Assembly (NCBI RefSeq): GCF_020882245.1
Contig: NC_083597.1
Span: 14,914,581-14,978,580, forward strand
Direction: 5' to 3'
Length of the DNA stretch: 64,000 bases
Origin: Rhopalosiphum padi
Lineage: Eukaryota; Arthropoda; Insecta; Hemiptera; Aphididae
Shown: one piece after another, positions 27,469-42,300 of the stretch
How the letters are laid out: every line of letters starts with the position of its first letter
Position numbering within the stretch: position 1 is the stretch's first letter
The notes under the pieces: generated by a model
The model's database searches: none
What the model was told of the DNA's origin: nothing
Seen by the model: the letters and a program-made list of their open reading frames with translations, nothing else
Program-made: the position numbers and the translations under genes

Positions 27469-28991
27469 TGCTATATTCTTTCCTCTCCCTCTTTTTTTGG
27501 CTCTAAACTTTTTGTGGATAGATTTGAGCTTTGTAAAAAGATTAAATCACACCTAATACACTATATACGACATCTTTGAAGCGTGCTCTTGGTCAATTTT
27601 TCTGTTTTATCCTCTCCCAAACTGTATAGTATTTCAGAGTGCGTCGTAAACATGGCTTTTTACTTAAAAAATAATGTCATTTGAAAAAAAAGTAATTACA
27701 CGTTATTATTGCCAACAGTAATTAACATAAATCATATTTTGAAATGACTTGTCTAAGGCAAATAAACCAGATGAATAATTAAGACTTATTAATAATAATT
27801 ATTAAATATTATACAGTGTTGACTTTTTTCAAAGCCTTTATTAAATTAAATTTATGTTTAATATCTTATTAATTTATTTTTAACAACATTTCATGACTAC
27901 ACATATATGATTTAATGCCTTAAAAACTTACAAAACAATAAACAAAACCATCACTTAAGGAGGAAGAATTATTATCAAAGCAGAATTATAAATACTTTAT
28001 TTTCACGGTTACGTACGTACTCAAAATTATTCCTTAAGACGTTATGTCTTACAACAAAATTTAATTCCATAAAAAATTGTATTTCTTTTTATACATTGCA
28101 CTTCACACATTATATTATGTCATAATACATTTTAAACACAGGAAAAAAATTTGTAATAACAAATAACATACGCTATGTTATTATTTATTAAAATCATCAA
28201 TCAAATATTCAGTTTCCGTTTATAAAATATTTGTGAATAAAATAATTGTATACACGTATTATGATTATTCACATTAAATATTATTATGATATAGATAAGC
28301 GTACAAAGGTGCATATCAATATTATAAGCTACATAGTTTTTTTTTTTTATTAATATAGCCACTAGCGTGGTAAAAACAATAGGTATTTTAATACTTTTAT
28401 TATATTTTGCAATTGAACGATACAAGCTTGATAATTTCTTTTCCGATAATATATTGCTAAAAAGATCAATAGTTTCATAACTATATATTATATGGGCTTT
28501 TAAATTCGACGGAAAATGCATTTTTTATTCAATATTAGGCAATTTTATGTTTGGCAAAATTTACGTTCATATTTAAAATAAATAAGCTTTTAGAAGTTTC
28601 AATTTATTTATTTATCATTTCAAGAATATTTTTAAAATGTTTTCAGACTATAAAATATTAAATCAAATTTTTAAATAATTTAATATTTATGGACTTTTAT
28701 AATGTTCCATCAATCTTATAGATTAAATAAAATAAATATTTAGATCTAAGTAATATTATTCAAATATTATTTGTTTAATAATTAACGATTAATATTTTTA
28801 TATATTATAACTCTGGGCTATATGTAGTTCAGAACAATTTAATTATCGTGGTTAGCAACCAAAATGCCCTTATTCACTACTCCCGATTGTAGGTATTGTT
28901 TATAATATTGATTAAAAATTGTATTTTATTAAATACGTTTATTTGCGCATTTAATCATAACATTTAAAGAAAAGTATGGAAATCTATTGAA

Positions 28992-28999
<8 letters not shown>

Positions 29000-29028
<29 letters not shown>
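29000..29028. repeat. (TA)n microsatellite
   Basis: About 14 uninterrupted TA dinucleotides. Confidence 0.95.
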
Positions 29029-29034
<6 letters not shown>

Positions 29035-29825
29035 GTGTTTAATAATATGTTACTTACTTGAAATAATATATTCACACAGTTTTTATTAAATTTAAAGGAC
29101 GAAAAAATGAATTCATTGCTCATTATCTAAATCTCAGCCTAAGACATAATATTAACACTGCATTGTAGTCTTTAAAGCTTTGCATCAGAATCAAAATTTT
29201 TAAAACTTAATTTATATTAAATTACACACTACAATTATCGGTAACACTAAAAATCGAAAGGGGTAAAGAAAAATTTTCAAGAAATTTTGAACTGACGAAA
29301 AACGAAATAGTGTTACGAATCATGATAGTTTGAAAAATAAATTTGTTGTAATTTCTATGCATGGTATCAAAATATTTTATGATGTTTTCTTCATTTATTA
29401 AACAGTTATACAATGTTATGGTGATTAAGAAATAGGTGAAATAAGTAGATATAGGTATATAATAGGTATTACACGTAGGGCACACATCCATAAAATATAT
29501 TTCGTATTCTTGAAAAAGTCCATTGTAAGCGCAAAAGGGTGATGAAGATGATGATGTAGGTACTACCTTATATCTTATATAGTGTAATAATAATAATATA
29601 TAGTCTTTATTATATAAGACGTCACAGGTGTTAAAATATAGTTAATGGTAACAACATAATATTATAATTAATAAACATCAAGTTATGAAACGTATGCAGG
29701 TATATAATATTATTTGAGATGATGATTGATTTATAATAACCAGAGACACTGTAATTTTCTTTGTCGATTTTCATGATTTCGGAATTAAAAATTGTATTAT
29801 TTAATATTATTGTTTAGACTTCGTT

Positions 29826-29925
29826 TTTATTTATGACACTGAATCCTAACAAAAAAACCTAACATTTCAATATTTTTTTAAGTATTTGAATATTTATAAC
29901 GACAACATATCTACGCATTTTTAAT
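29826..29925 (-). terminator. Candidate poly(A) signals of the monooxygenase gene
   Basis: On the minus strand an ATTAAA lies at 29925-29920 and an AATAAA at 29831-29826, 214 and 309 bases past the stop codon at 30140. Such hexamers are frequent by chance in this composition. Confidence 0.3.
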
Positions 29926-30139
29926 TATTATATACCTAATTGGAAGCAGAATACTGTTCTTTGTATATACTATTAAATGCTATGAACGATAAAAATTATT
30001 CAATTAGTAGCCACTAAATGGATTGCGTTGAATGGGCACACCAATCGTTCGAGGTCGTCAACGAGGAGGGTGCTGCCCCTAGAAAGGGGTTTTTCAAGTA
30101 TCTACTTATGTAATAATACAGGAGTATAAGACACCGAAA

Positions 30140-30383
30140 TTATGAGGATGGCGGCACTCTACTGCAGCTCCTGGCTGGCGGCGGCAGCGTGTACAGCACT
30201 TTAGTAGACGGCCTGTTCTCCCAGTCACCTGGGAACCGTTCGCCTGTGCTTCTATTGCATTGCATGGACAGCGTACTCTGTTCGTATACTTGGTGCAACA
30301 CCCGACTCCGCATCGGTGTCCACTCGGGCTCGTTGTAGTTGACACTCACCGCCTGTTCGGGCGACGTCCGCTGTCGCTCCCAC
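30140..30383 (-). CDS. Monooxygenase exon 9 (terminal)
   Basis: Begins with one base completing a GAG codon after acceptor TTCGCAG and encodes residues 530-609 to a TAA at 30142-30140. It carries the family C-terminal block LSMQCNRSTGERFPGDWEN, including a conserved cysteine and an N-glycosylation-type NRS. It is more GC-rich than the surrounding intron and 3' flank. Confidence 0.93.
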
Positions 30384-33300
30384 CTGCGAACATGTAACGA
30401 ATATTGTTGTGTTGTATAATATGCTAACATCTAATCTCATTATTATTTTACTATTTATCATCTTATAAAATTAAGTGGGTGCAACAAAGGACAAATGTAA
30501 ATTATAAATAATATACAATCTAGTAATTGTTAATAATTATTAAATGCATGATAGGTACATGACTATAAAGGCTAAAGTATAAACTGTTGTGTAATGAGTA
30601 TTATTATTATATTACATTATTTAAAACTATAAATAAATTATAATTGGGAGAAAATGGGAATAAATTAAAATATTTCAGTTTGTTTTCAACCGTTATTATA
30701 ATAATTGCATTCAATTCTTCAACGGCACAAAAATACAATAATATTTAATTTTAACTTAGAAGTTATAAATTTAGAAGTACAACTTCGACTAACCGAACGT
30801 CAGTTTACTCTTTAATATTATCAACAACCCTAGATAGCGCATCTTTATAGGTAAAACTTAATATTTATTTTTACTCATTATTTATACATTTTTTTTGTCA
30901 AAATAACTATAGTAAATATTAATTTTCTCAGTGTTTATTTGCATGCATCATATAAATTTTATGATATTATTTGGAATCAATCGAAATGGGATTTTAACAC
31001 GTTATTGAATAATAAAAATATAAAAAAAATTGTACTATACAGTTGTAACCACCACATTTAGACTAGCTTTGGGACCAACCCATTTGAATCATTTACCAAA
31101 TAAATTAATAAAACGAAAGTGCCAAGAATGAAAACAGTTATGAGGTTTGTATACTGATTGTATACAATAAAAAAATTAATAAATGAAATGGATTAACTAT
31201 TGTATGATATACTCTTAAATATTCTAACCTGTTTAAATCCAGTCGATGAATGAATCAATTAAATAATTAACTATAAATTCCAATAAGCAGAGACGGCCGT
31301 ATATATTTAAAACTGCAGTGAGAAGTTTTGTTCATAATTATAATCATCGTTGAATAACAACTATTACATGGGTCAAATCAATAAAAATCAAATAAAAAAC
31401 TTAAAAATAATAACTTCTTGAAACAAACTGGTGCATATGTACTGTATATCATATATTATAGATACTGATGCATTAACAGCAATATATTATACTATGTTAG
31501 GTACATTATTATATAATAATTAAATTTTATTTATATTATATTATAACCATACTAATGTACAATATACATGTCATAATAATATAGTAGTGCTTGATAGATC
31601 ATCGTTTAACAATAAAGTATTCTATAGATATTTACAATTTATATTTAATTATAACAGTATATCTAAAATAATTATAATATAATACACCAAACTTTCATGA
31701 TAAATAAAAAATTCAAATCCACATAGAAAGTTAGAAATCTACCTAACACTCTGTATTGTATACCTACGTACATATTGAAAATCGTTAGATCGAGTGTATT
31801 AGATACTAATAGTTCATGTCTAGCAAAAAAATTATGTTTTTATCAGTGTTTTTTCATTTAATAAAACAGCTGAATTCTAGAATATATATCATTATTGCCT
31901 ACTTATACTATAATATAAGTACGTGTATTTTTTTATTATTATTGATTCACACGATAAAACCACACTCGATTACAGAGAAAATGTCTTGAAATACGATCAT
32001 TGACTTTCCAATTATTGAACAACTTATACCAAGTGAAATTAATATCTACAGTTTGAATGTAAGAAAATCGACCTACTACTCGTAAAATGTCCATATTATT
32101 TTCATAGTCGTACATATTGTTATTCCAAGTATAATTTTCATAAATGCCCATGGTTCTTGACACGAAACTGTCATTAATAATACATTAACATTTTATTTGT
32201 ATTTATAGATTATTATTAGGTACATAATGAAATATTAAAATGTAAGACAAAACAGATATGTATTACATGTAACGAAGACGTTCATATTAAAGCGACCAAT
32301 CACAGTACAAATATGTAATAATCCTATGCACATTATATCAAGTGTTCAATGAGTTTGGAAACTCTTAATTATTACTGTATCCATATTTAATACCTACATA
32401 GAACAATAGTAAATAACTCTGCTGTACATTTATAATTTAAAATATTTAATAACCTTTTCAATTATATCATATTAACGTTTATCAGTCCCAATCAGTTTAA
32501 TAATCGTTTCAAAACTTATTAAACATCATATAATATTATATTACCTGCATTAATATAATTATACTACATAACTAAAAATGTATTTTATCGAAAAAATAAC
32601 CGCATGTATTAAAATTTAGAACGTATAAATTCAATAGTTTATTATTATTGAGAATAGTATACTGAAACTGAATACTTACTCGTTCAGAAATTTGAAATAG
32701 CTCTTGAGGTTCTGATCACTTATTGAACTTTTGCACACTTCTAACTCTATCTTTGGATAGTAATACACGTAGTTGACGCACATTTCGTCGGTTATGCTAA
32801 AACCACCGAGTGTAATATTTTGCCTGTTTTCGGTGTTATAATGGCACGTAGTTATTAATGCATCCCCCTATAAATTATATTCATTATTGTATTTAGATCA
32901 ATATTTATACTTTTTAAGTACACTAATGATAAAAAATATTTATTTCATTCATAAATCTGTTTTCTTACCAACATTAATTTTAATACACTAAGTTTAATAC
33001 TTCTATCTTTTCCATTTAATGATTAACTTAATAATAATCAATAAATTAGTAATAACTAATAACATACATTATTTAAATAGTAATAATAATATTTTATATA
33101 TTTATTTTATCATAGTTTAAAGTCATTATTTGGTCTTTAAATATAAATTGTTGATTATTGAAATTGTAAAGTGTAGATTAATTGTTTTTAAATAGAAACT
33201 AAATAACCAACAAAAAATAGTCTTTGAATTATTACTAATATAACCTATATAGAACCCTATTAAATATATTTCATTAATATTTACAACAGTAATCAACTAT

Positions 33301-36300
33301 TGTACACGCATCACAAATTACCAATAAATAAAAAATAAATATAGGTATTATTAATTATTATTTTATTACACGAAATCATTTTATTGACTTTTAGTTTTCA
33401 ACTTATTGATATATTGTGCCTTCATGGCTTTATTATAGGTATTCATTTTTAACTACAATTTTTTATAAAGCTCATTAATAAGCCAACCATCGTTACACTT
33501 TACATTTAATAATATACCTGCATGAACTCAATTAGGTATTTGATGACATTTCGTGTTTCAAACACCATAAGGATTATTGTTTTTTTTTATTTATCGTCCT
33601 AATTCTCATAGCTCGTTAAATGTGTAATCATTATAACTTTGTTTTGTAAAACATTTCCATTAGCGGTGGTATTATATTATATAACCACGTCAGTTTAATA
33701 TAATATCTAGTAAATACAATATTGTTATATGTATGTATAAAATAATTTTACTAATTCATACCGGAAATTATAATGCAACTATACAAACTTATACCATTAC
33801 AAATGGTAATAAATAATTGTTAGAAAAATTCAAGAAGTTAATATTTATGATTATATATATATATATATATATCATAATATTGTATATTAAACAATTGTAA
33901 TCCTTCTTCCTTTAGTTAAATTTCAAACACACCGCTGTCTAATGTTAGTATACATTGTATAGAGTAATTCACCATTTTTTTCCATTAAAAATAAGTTTAT
34001 TTAAGTTATAATTTTTGGGATATTCAAGTATTGGAAATCGTTTATTTTAAAATATTTAGATGTGTATAGGTACCATTGAGTGACCTGTGATTATACTAAC
34101 TTGATACTAGTTAATAATAAATAATAATCACCTTGTTTTTTTGTAAATTGTAAATTGTTAAGCAGGTATATTTTTTATAAATATTGATGGTTTTATTCAA
34201 AATCCGAACGATGAGTAATTTTTAAGTTGGATATTTAACATATTTGTGTAATAATAAAGATAATAGTAGATCCATGATAATACGAGGTTAGGTTTGGTGA
34301 ATATGAAGCCATGAGGACTATACTCGTATATTAATTTTTGTAATACTATTTTTAAATATTAGACCTTATAGTATGTAGGTGCATTTTAATAGCTCAAAAA
34401 GTACTCGTTTGGATTTTAAATTAAATACAATATATAAATAAATAACATTTTATAAAAAAATAATTTGCTTAACAATCTTCAGTAAAAATGTTATTTCTCT
34501 TTTGAAAAAAAATTAAATTTTTATCGTATATATTTGGTGAATCAACCAATATGTACCCATCTTATATTATATCAATTATGCTATCCAAATAATTCTATAA
34601 TGCTGAAAATCCCTCTGTGTCTATTATACTATGCCTAAATATAATATACTATAAAATATTTATATTACTATATGTAGTAATGTATATATGAGCGATGAGG
34701 ATAACCCGCCGACGACCGATTGATTTCGGTTTATTGATCGCTGAGACATTGTTAATAATTAATTAAAACGGAAAAAATTCTTCGAATAGACTATGCAGTA
34801 TGTACTCATCTATGTGTATAACATAATATAATTAATAATTATATATTACGCCATTCTGTCGTTGGTTGATTGGATCGCACACCGGCGAAACCCGAGGGTG
34901 TTTGCGCTGGGCGCTTTATCCTATATTTGTACTTTATTATTATTATTATTTATCACACTGTTATAATATTTTCCAGCGCCTTGGTCGGTATTATAGGCAC
35001 TGCACATTTACCCCGGCCGCCGCCGAAATTCCTATCTATAAGATGAGAGTCCGCCATTGTGTTTTCTTCTCGCGACGTCGACGATAGACGTCCGCAGCAG
35101 CTACATCGCAGTAACGATATACATTATTATCATTATTATTATATCGTATTTATTAATTATTATTAATTTATAGAGTAACTAACCTGTAAGACAATTTAAA
35201 GATAGACAATAGTAACAAATATGCAATATAATAGTATAGGTACCTGTACAACTATATAGTTAGATAATATTATATTAGTATTGCTACCTACGAACGACCG
35301 CTGCCAATAATGATTAGGTATTGAAAATAAATACAAGTACGCCTATACTTAGGTACATATTGTATTATGTGCATTTTTTTATCTGACATTATTATACATG
35401 CCCATTACCTATGTGTAGGATATAATATAGTTTTTTGTATAACAATTTTATAAGGCTGTTTTATTAATTATTATTAGAAAATATAAAATTATACATAATT
35501 ATATGATATTGTTTTAGTATTTTGTTCACATAATGCATAATGTTAAACATTTTTTTTAAATATTAAATACTTTGATGGAAAATCCCAGGAGAGAGTGCAG
35601 ATAACCTTTCAGGAAAGATATTTGCCTTCCCTGTACGCACGCTTATGATATCGTATTTAATATGAAAATCATGACTTACAGGAAGCACTCGCACCGGTTT
35701 ATGAAGTAAACGAATTTCCTGGAAATGCGTACTGTAATGATTGTCCCTGTTAAGTTCCGGCAATTCTTGTCCGTCCCGTACATGTTTTGTATAAATCTTG
35801 GTGCCAGTAAGATGAGTGTGCAATTGTGAACCAAAGATCTCAATCCCAGCCGAAGGGATACTCTAAAAGTTTAAAAAGATTTAGTGCTAAACAATTTTTT
35901 TTATCGTTGGAAATAAATACTGAGTAGCTTTATTTAATTGTAACGTGTCAAAAATTTTCAAGTAAAAGAAATAATATTATTACAAAGCATCGAACTTTCT
36001 TGACTATTATACCTAGTATTGAGATTAAGAATGTTCAATTTCATCAAATGATTCATAATTCTATCTGTTAAAACCTACTAATATATTTACGAACGACATC
36101 TAGTGGTTTTATCTCTAACTATAAAACTATAAAATTCTATGGATTCTATAGAGAAAAAGTAATTTTTTATTACTTTCATTATGTATTCCATTTTAAAGTT
36201 ACAAAAATGAAAAATAATTTATTTATATCTAAAAAATATTACTTTGTTTGTATCAATGTTGTTATTTTTATTTTATTACACAACTATAACAGTTTATAAT

Positions 36301-39300
36301 TTACGTTATTTTTCAAACAAGTTAAGACCAATATAACCTAAATTATTTATCATTTATTACCTATTATTTTTTTTACTTAAATTAATAAAATAGTTGTTAT
36401 TAATAAAAACCTTTAATTTTTTTTTTTTTTTAATTTAAAGCAAAAAATCATATTTTTAATCATGAATATTTTATAACTACAAAAAAAATGAATCATAAGA
36501 ATAATATAAAAATATATAATATTCGAGTATTAATGATTATAGCCACCTAAAATTTTTTGACAAAACATAACAAAGTAATTTTATATCATATAATCATTTA
36601 CTATAATATGTAGACTTGTTTGTTTGAAAATTAAATATCGTTTTTTAATAATTGTTATACCTACACTGGTAAGCGGAATTTCTCAGATATAATAATTATA
36701 AGCCACCTTTATACGGCAACATTTAACAACTAGATTGCGCTAGATAAATAAAAACTAATTTAAAATATTCATTCAAAAATAATATCCATCTACTTGTATC
36801 TCATTAGAAAGTTCTGATAACCTCTCATTATTTATACATTTAAAAACAATTTTATTAAAACTCATTATGTTGTACGATTGATAATACAACACTCACTTAA
36901 ATTTTTAACTAGTTAACATTATAATATTTAATTGATCTATAACCAACACATGTATGTGAAATAATAACCATCATTACTCTCATATTTTCGTCACGTATAA
37001 TATATTATACAAGTTATCCCAAATTATAAGTGAAAAAAATGGTGGAAATTATGCCACCCCCCTGCCATTTTTATCATGTAAAATGTTAAATATACCCACT
37101 ACACAATATATTGATATAATAATTTGATGTTACATTAAGATTAAAATGCTTTAAAACAAGCGAAATGGCAACATAACTGCATAGTAGAGGTAATATATTA
37201 TTATTACCACAGCCGTGCATTCAGCAATACAATAGCCACTCAACGTGAAATCCTCTAGTTTAGGCGGTATCGCCATTTTGTCTGTATACTCTAAGCCCAG
37301 TTCGATCACTCCTGCGTCGTATTTTCTCACATCCGGCGTTACGTACAACCGTATGCCAGAACTGTCTACCATACCTGCAACATCACAGCAATAATTTACA
37401 ATAAAACCGGTACTTTCGGAGCGGTGGAAAAAATTAAACAAAATCTTGACGAGAAACGTTGCCTTTTCTTAGCCCGGGATTATTGTAGTGTACTTCCAAC
37501 ATGATATAGCTATTGAAATCAGGACCTCCGATGGGTAGTCCGGCCTCCTGTCATGGTAAAATACATAATACAGAGCATATTATAATAACTTACTGTCGAC
37601 ATCGATATTCGAAAATATAAAATAGTCTCACGGGAACGGATTTGAGCGTGAGTACTTCTAAAAATGAATAAGTAAATTTGTTGGTTCATTACCTCGGGAT
37701 ACACGAAAGGAGCTGCACCCATAGCCCAGGCAGCCATCACTTTTTTGCACACTTGCGTCTTATACGGCCGTTTTTCCGAAAAACAAGGACCGCTGTACAG
37801 TGGTATCCGATTGTCAGCACTGGATTCGCAATGGAACACCTCCATGTGATGCACTACACCTCGACTGCTTTCTTCAATAACCGACTCGAACTGTTTTCGA
37901 ATAAAAATGTAAAATAAGTAAACGCCGAAGATCGTCTATTACGAATTACTGCTTCTATAGTGCGATTTTAAAGCTAAAACATTTAGATATTAGTATATAT
38001 TACCTATACAATTAAAAAAGGTTGGTAGACAACATTTTGGATCAAATATCAGATACCTAATATGTCGTTTTTACCTATTTATTTTATGATATATGTTAAT
38101 AATGAATAATAAAGTAATTAGGTAGAGAGCCTTAATTAATATTATAATATTTCGAAAACTTATTATTTTAAGTAATTAATAAAATAATTTATTACTGGAT
38201 CCGAGAAAATAAAAGGTACACATCCCTTATTGTAAATGGTATTATAAACACATCAACGGCTAAAGTTTGGAATAGTGTTTAAAATTTTGGAAAAGTGAAT
38301 TATTTAATATTAATTATATATTTATTATTAACAGTACGTTAACATAATGATGCTTACTCTGACGATATGATGTTTGAACGATAAATCCAGAGGAATTTTC
38401 ATCACGTGACACCAATACGTCGTCTCATCCTCAGGAACATTTACCTTGGATGTCAACACATCTATTTTGGACACTTTATCCGGCAATCGGACTTGTGGTG
38501 TTTCCGGTTTTAACAACTGAACTCTTTGCATACCCTTCTCTCTGGCCTGCGACACCAACAGTCCTTCTACTGCAAATAATGGACCACCGCCCACCATCCA
38601 CACAATGTGAGTAGTACCATCCTATGTATAATTATTAATTTTCATATTATTTATTTTTATATTATAATATTATTCTATATTATAAATATAGTCCAATTTT
38701 ATTTAAATTGTGTAAACTCATGGTTATAACCTCAATTAATTTTTTAATTTTTCAAAAAAATATTTTCTTGGTTTAAACTGTTTAAAGTAAGTACATTTAA
38801 GTTTCAGATTTAAACTTAATATTTTATATGACATTATAAATTAAAAAAAAACTTTTTAAAAGTATAGTATTCGATATATTAATATAAAATTAATTGCGTA
38901 TGTAATTATCACTTGCTTGGATTAAATAATCGCGGTCGTCATCACATGTATCAAATCTTCGAGTAAATGTCAAAGCAGTCCCACCTCCGTGAAATCGCGC
39001 CACATCAAACTCTTCACAATCCTGTCGCTCATCCACAGAAATTCTTCCAGTATTGTCAGTCCATGTATCCTTTATAAGAAATTATAATTGTGTATTTTAT
39101 TAAATTATAGCCACACATTACTTATATTAAAATTAAACAATTATAATATTTTTTTTTAATTATTGAATTGATCTTCTTAAATACTTTTAATTTTATTTTA
39201 TGACAAAATGAACTTAAACTTTAAATTACCAATATTGTTCGGGTTATAATATAGCGCTGTTTAAAAAAAAAAATATACAATGTTACATAAAAAAGGCCAC

Positions 39301-42300
39301 TTATAAGTAAAAAAAAATATTTCATTCAATTAATATAAAAATATATTTTAAATTGTAAATACGCGTGATAGAACAATATCACCATTTATAGATTATCAGC
39401 AATTCGTTGCAACAAATGATTTACAAAAGAAAAATAATTTGTTAACGATCGTAGTGGAATTTCAGAACAATAAAATTTCTTGTATACACACATTTCGCAT
39501 GCACATGTGGACGGTGCAATTTAAATATAATTTATAGTCCTATATTATAAAAATATAATTATTTCATTCTAATCTGTAAATTCCACGTAGTATGAATAAT
39601 ATTCTGCATAGTTTGAATAATCCTATATTTATTCTGAAAATATTTTTAATTACTATAAGGTTTTATTACACTAAAAAATACGTTTGAAGTTATTTTCTTA
39701 TAGATAAGTCTCTTTCGAAGAAAAATATATTATAAACTTAAAAATATAATCCCGTTTTTTTTTAAACCTTTTTTGGGTCTAAATACTCTAAATCTTCTTA
39801 ATATCATAGCATACAATTTATGTATGATAGTATCACAGTAATACACATCTACCATACACAATCACTTAAATATATTAATAACTAAATTATAAAAAAATGT
39901 ACCTATAAGTTGAAGTTGTATTTTCATGATTTTAAATATTTGTTTTTACTGTTTTTAGAGTATGTCGTTAAATGAAAGTAAGATTAATTTACGAGTCCTG
40001 AAACAAGAATTCATAGAAAAAATTTATTTTGCATAAAAATCATTTTAAGAGTTAGATAATATCCAGTACGTTAGAAAATTTGAAGAATATTTAAAAATAA
40101 AAAACATAATCTTTATTTTTGTAAATATTTTTCCAAAAAAAATAATTAATAATTATATTACATATTATTTGTCTACATTTATGCATCGATTAATATTTAT
40201 TGTATACAAATTAAAAAAAAAATTAAACTGAATAATTTTTATATATTTTTTTTATATAATATACTGGATATTAAAAGAATATTTTTCATTTTTAAGCACA
40301 TAAAACATCATATATCTGGTATTTTAATAGAATGTATTACCTATTTTAAACGATATGAAAACATAATATTTAAACATTAAAAAAATAAAAATCCTACCTC
40401 TACCTATAAGAATAAATACACGAAACACCACCATTAACTTCTAACGACATATGTGCAGTGATATTATCTATACATATCGCCGTGAAATCCAAACAGCAAG
40501 ATTTCAATGAGAAAACAAAATAATTTAAATTTTACAGTTCAACATTCGATTTTATACGATATAAATTAATTAATGTTAAATTTAGCACCAATAAAGTCAT
40601 TCGAAACCCAAGACGCTTGTTCATAAATCTTCATCAAACATACATACAGTGGTTTCATATAATACAATTAGATGATGCAAGAAAGACGTTTTCAAAAAAT
40701 ATTTTTGGCCCATATCATTGACCATTGTAATCATTTTTTTAATTAAAATATTTGGGAAGTTTCAAGAATAACTAATCAATCACAGGCAAAAATAAATTTA
40801 AAAAAAAATATTTATACTATAATATTATATAGGTAGAAGTATTCACACAAATAAATATAAATATAAGCTGTCTATTGAATTTTACGAAATTATGTTAAAA
40901 CTACAATTCGTGTTTAATTTTTATTTTTATTTACTCCCATTGTTATATAATAAGTATTTGATGGTGAAAAGCTATAGTGCTCACCTCACCTGGTTTTTAT
41001 TTACTTTCTGTAAGTTAATCAACGTATGATAAAGATTGTGAATGCGCTCGTCAATAATTCTCATACATTATTATATTCATTTACGAATTTCTAAAAAATC
41101 AATTCTTAGTTTGTCACTTTCATTTTAATTACTTAGCTACTTAGGTATATTATACATATATAAACGTATATAACTAAAAAAATAAGCATTACAAAGTAGT
41201 TGATAGCCAAACTACCGTGATGAAGGTATGTTTGTACGTTGTACCCATAACCAGAGTTGGAATGTATTTTAAACATGACGTGTTATAAATTTTAAACCAA
41301 TGGTTTTATCTAAAAAAAAATTTTAAATATGTATATAACATTGTACCATAATTTTTCTATGAAGTATATATCTTATATGTAAATCATAATATAATATACA
41401 ATCAAATTGTAGATAATATTAGAATGATGTTACTTTATATTAAACTTGAAACAAAGCATTGATATAAGTTAAAAATGTTTTCTTATAAATTGCTTAGAAC
41501 ATAATAAAAAAAAAACATTTAAAATATGTTTAAAACAAAAGACAACGTTTTAAAAAGTTTGTTTTGTATTATTTAAAAAAAACTTCTAATCCTGAAGTTA
41601 AATATTAAAAGGTACCTACATAATAATTTTTTTAGCATTATAAAAATAAAGTACAAAGTTGTAGAACTACAATGTGTATATAATGTCAATATACCATAAA
41701 ATTAATTCATTTTGCAATTAATAATAATAAAATATAAAATAATTGACTCATGAAAATTTGAAGAGCTTTAGTTTAACTCTCTTTTCTAGCCTTTCACTTA
41801 ATATACTTTAACATATTTTTTTTTTTTACCGAAAAGAGGAGAATATTTTTACGGGAAGTAAAATGTCCAATTTATTAACTCCTTGTAATAGGTAGTTTAA
41901 TAAACTAAACAAATTAAAATGTTCAGCATTTCACACTTTATAAACATGACATTTATGCACAATTTTACGAGCTCTGCCTTTAGTAAAAAAAATATAACGT
42001 TTAATTTTATGCATATTTGTAAGAGATTTTATAAACATTAAATATTTGATCAATTTTAACTAACATTGAGTAAATATTATGATTAAATCACCCTTTCAAT
42101 GCTACATATTTTTTTACATTGTTACCCTTATGTACTGATACTATACAGTACTTAAACTAATGAAAACCGTCGAAATAAATTTTACAAAATACATATATAT
42201 ATATATATATATATATACATATTTATACCTGTATGTATTAGTATTTTCTTGGCATATTATAATTTTTATAATATTTTTTTTTTATTGTACTATTTACAAA

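Larger units (their letters stand above)
26721..30139. other. AT-rich DNA downstream of the monooxygenase gene
   Basis: Includes the 3' UTR of the minus-strand gene that stops at 30140. The rest is AT-rich intergenic DNA with an imperfect hairpin at 27411-27468 and a long TA repeat at 29000-29028. The 106- and 89-codon minus-strand frames at 28201-28521 and 29222-29491 have no recognisable features and are of a length expected by chance here. Confidence 0.55.

Noticed and set aside
28201..28521. 106-codon minus-strand frame
   Set aside because: Composition follows the AT background, and one frame of this length is expected by chance in 64 kb of such DNA.
29222..29491. 89-codon minus-strand frame starting with CPTC
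   Set aside because: A single CxxC is not a domain, and the rest is AT-driven residues with no conserved pattern.
30106..30461. Other minus-strand frames over the last monooxygenase exon
   Set aside because: Shadow frames of exon 9; only one frame matches the family C-terminus and fits the exon 8 phase.
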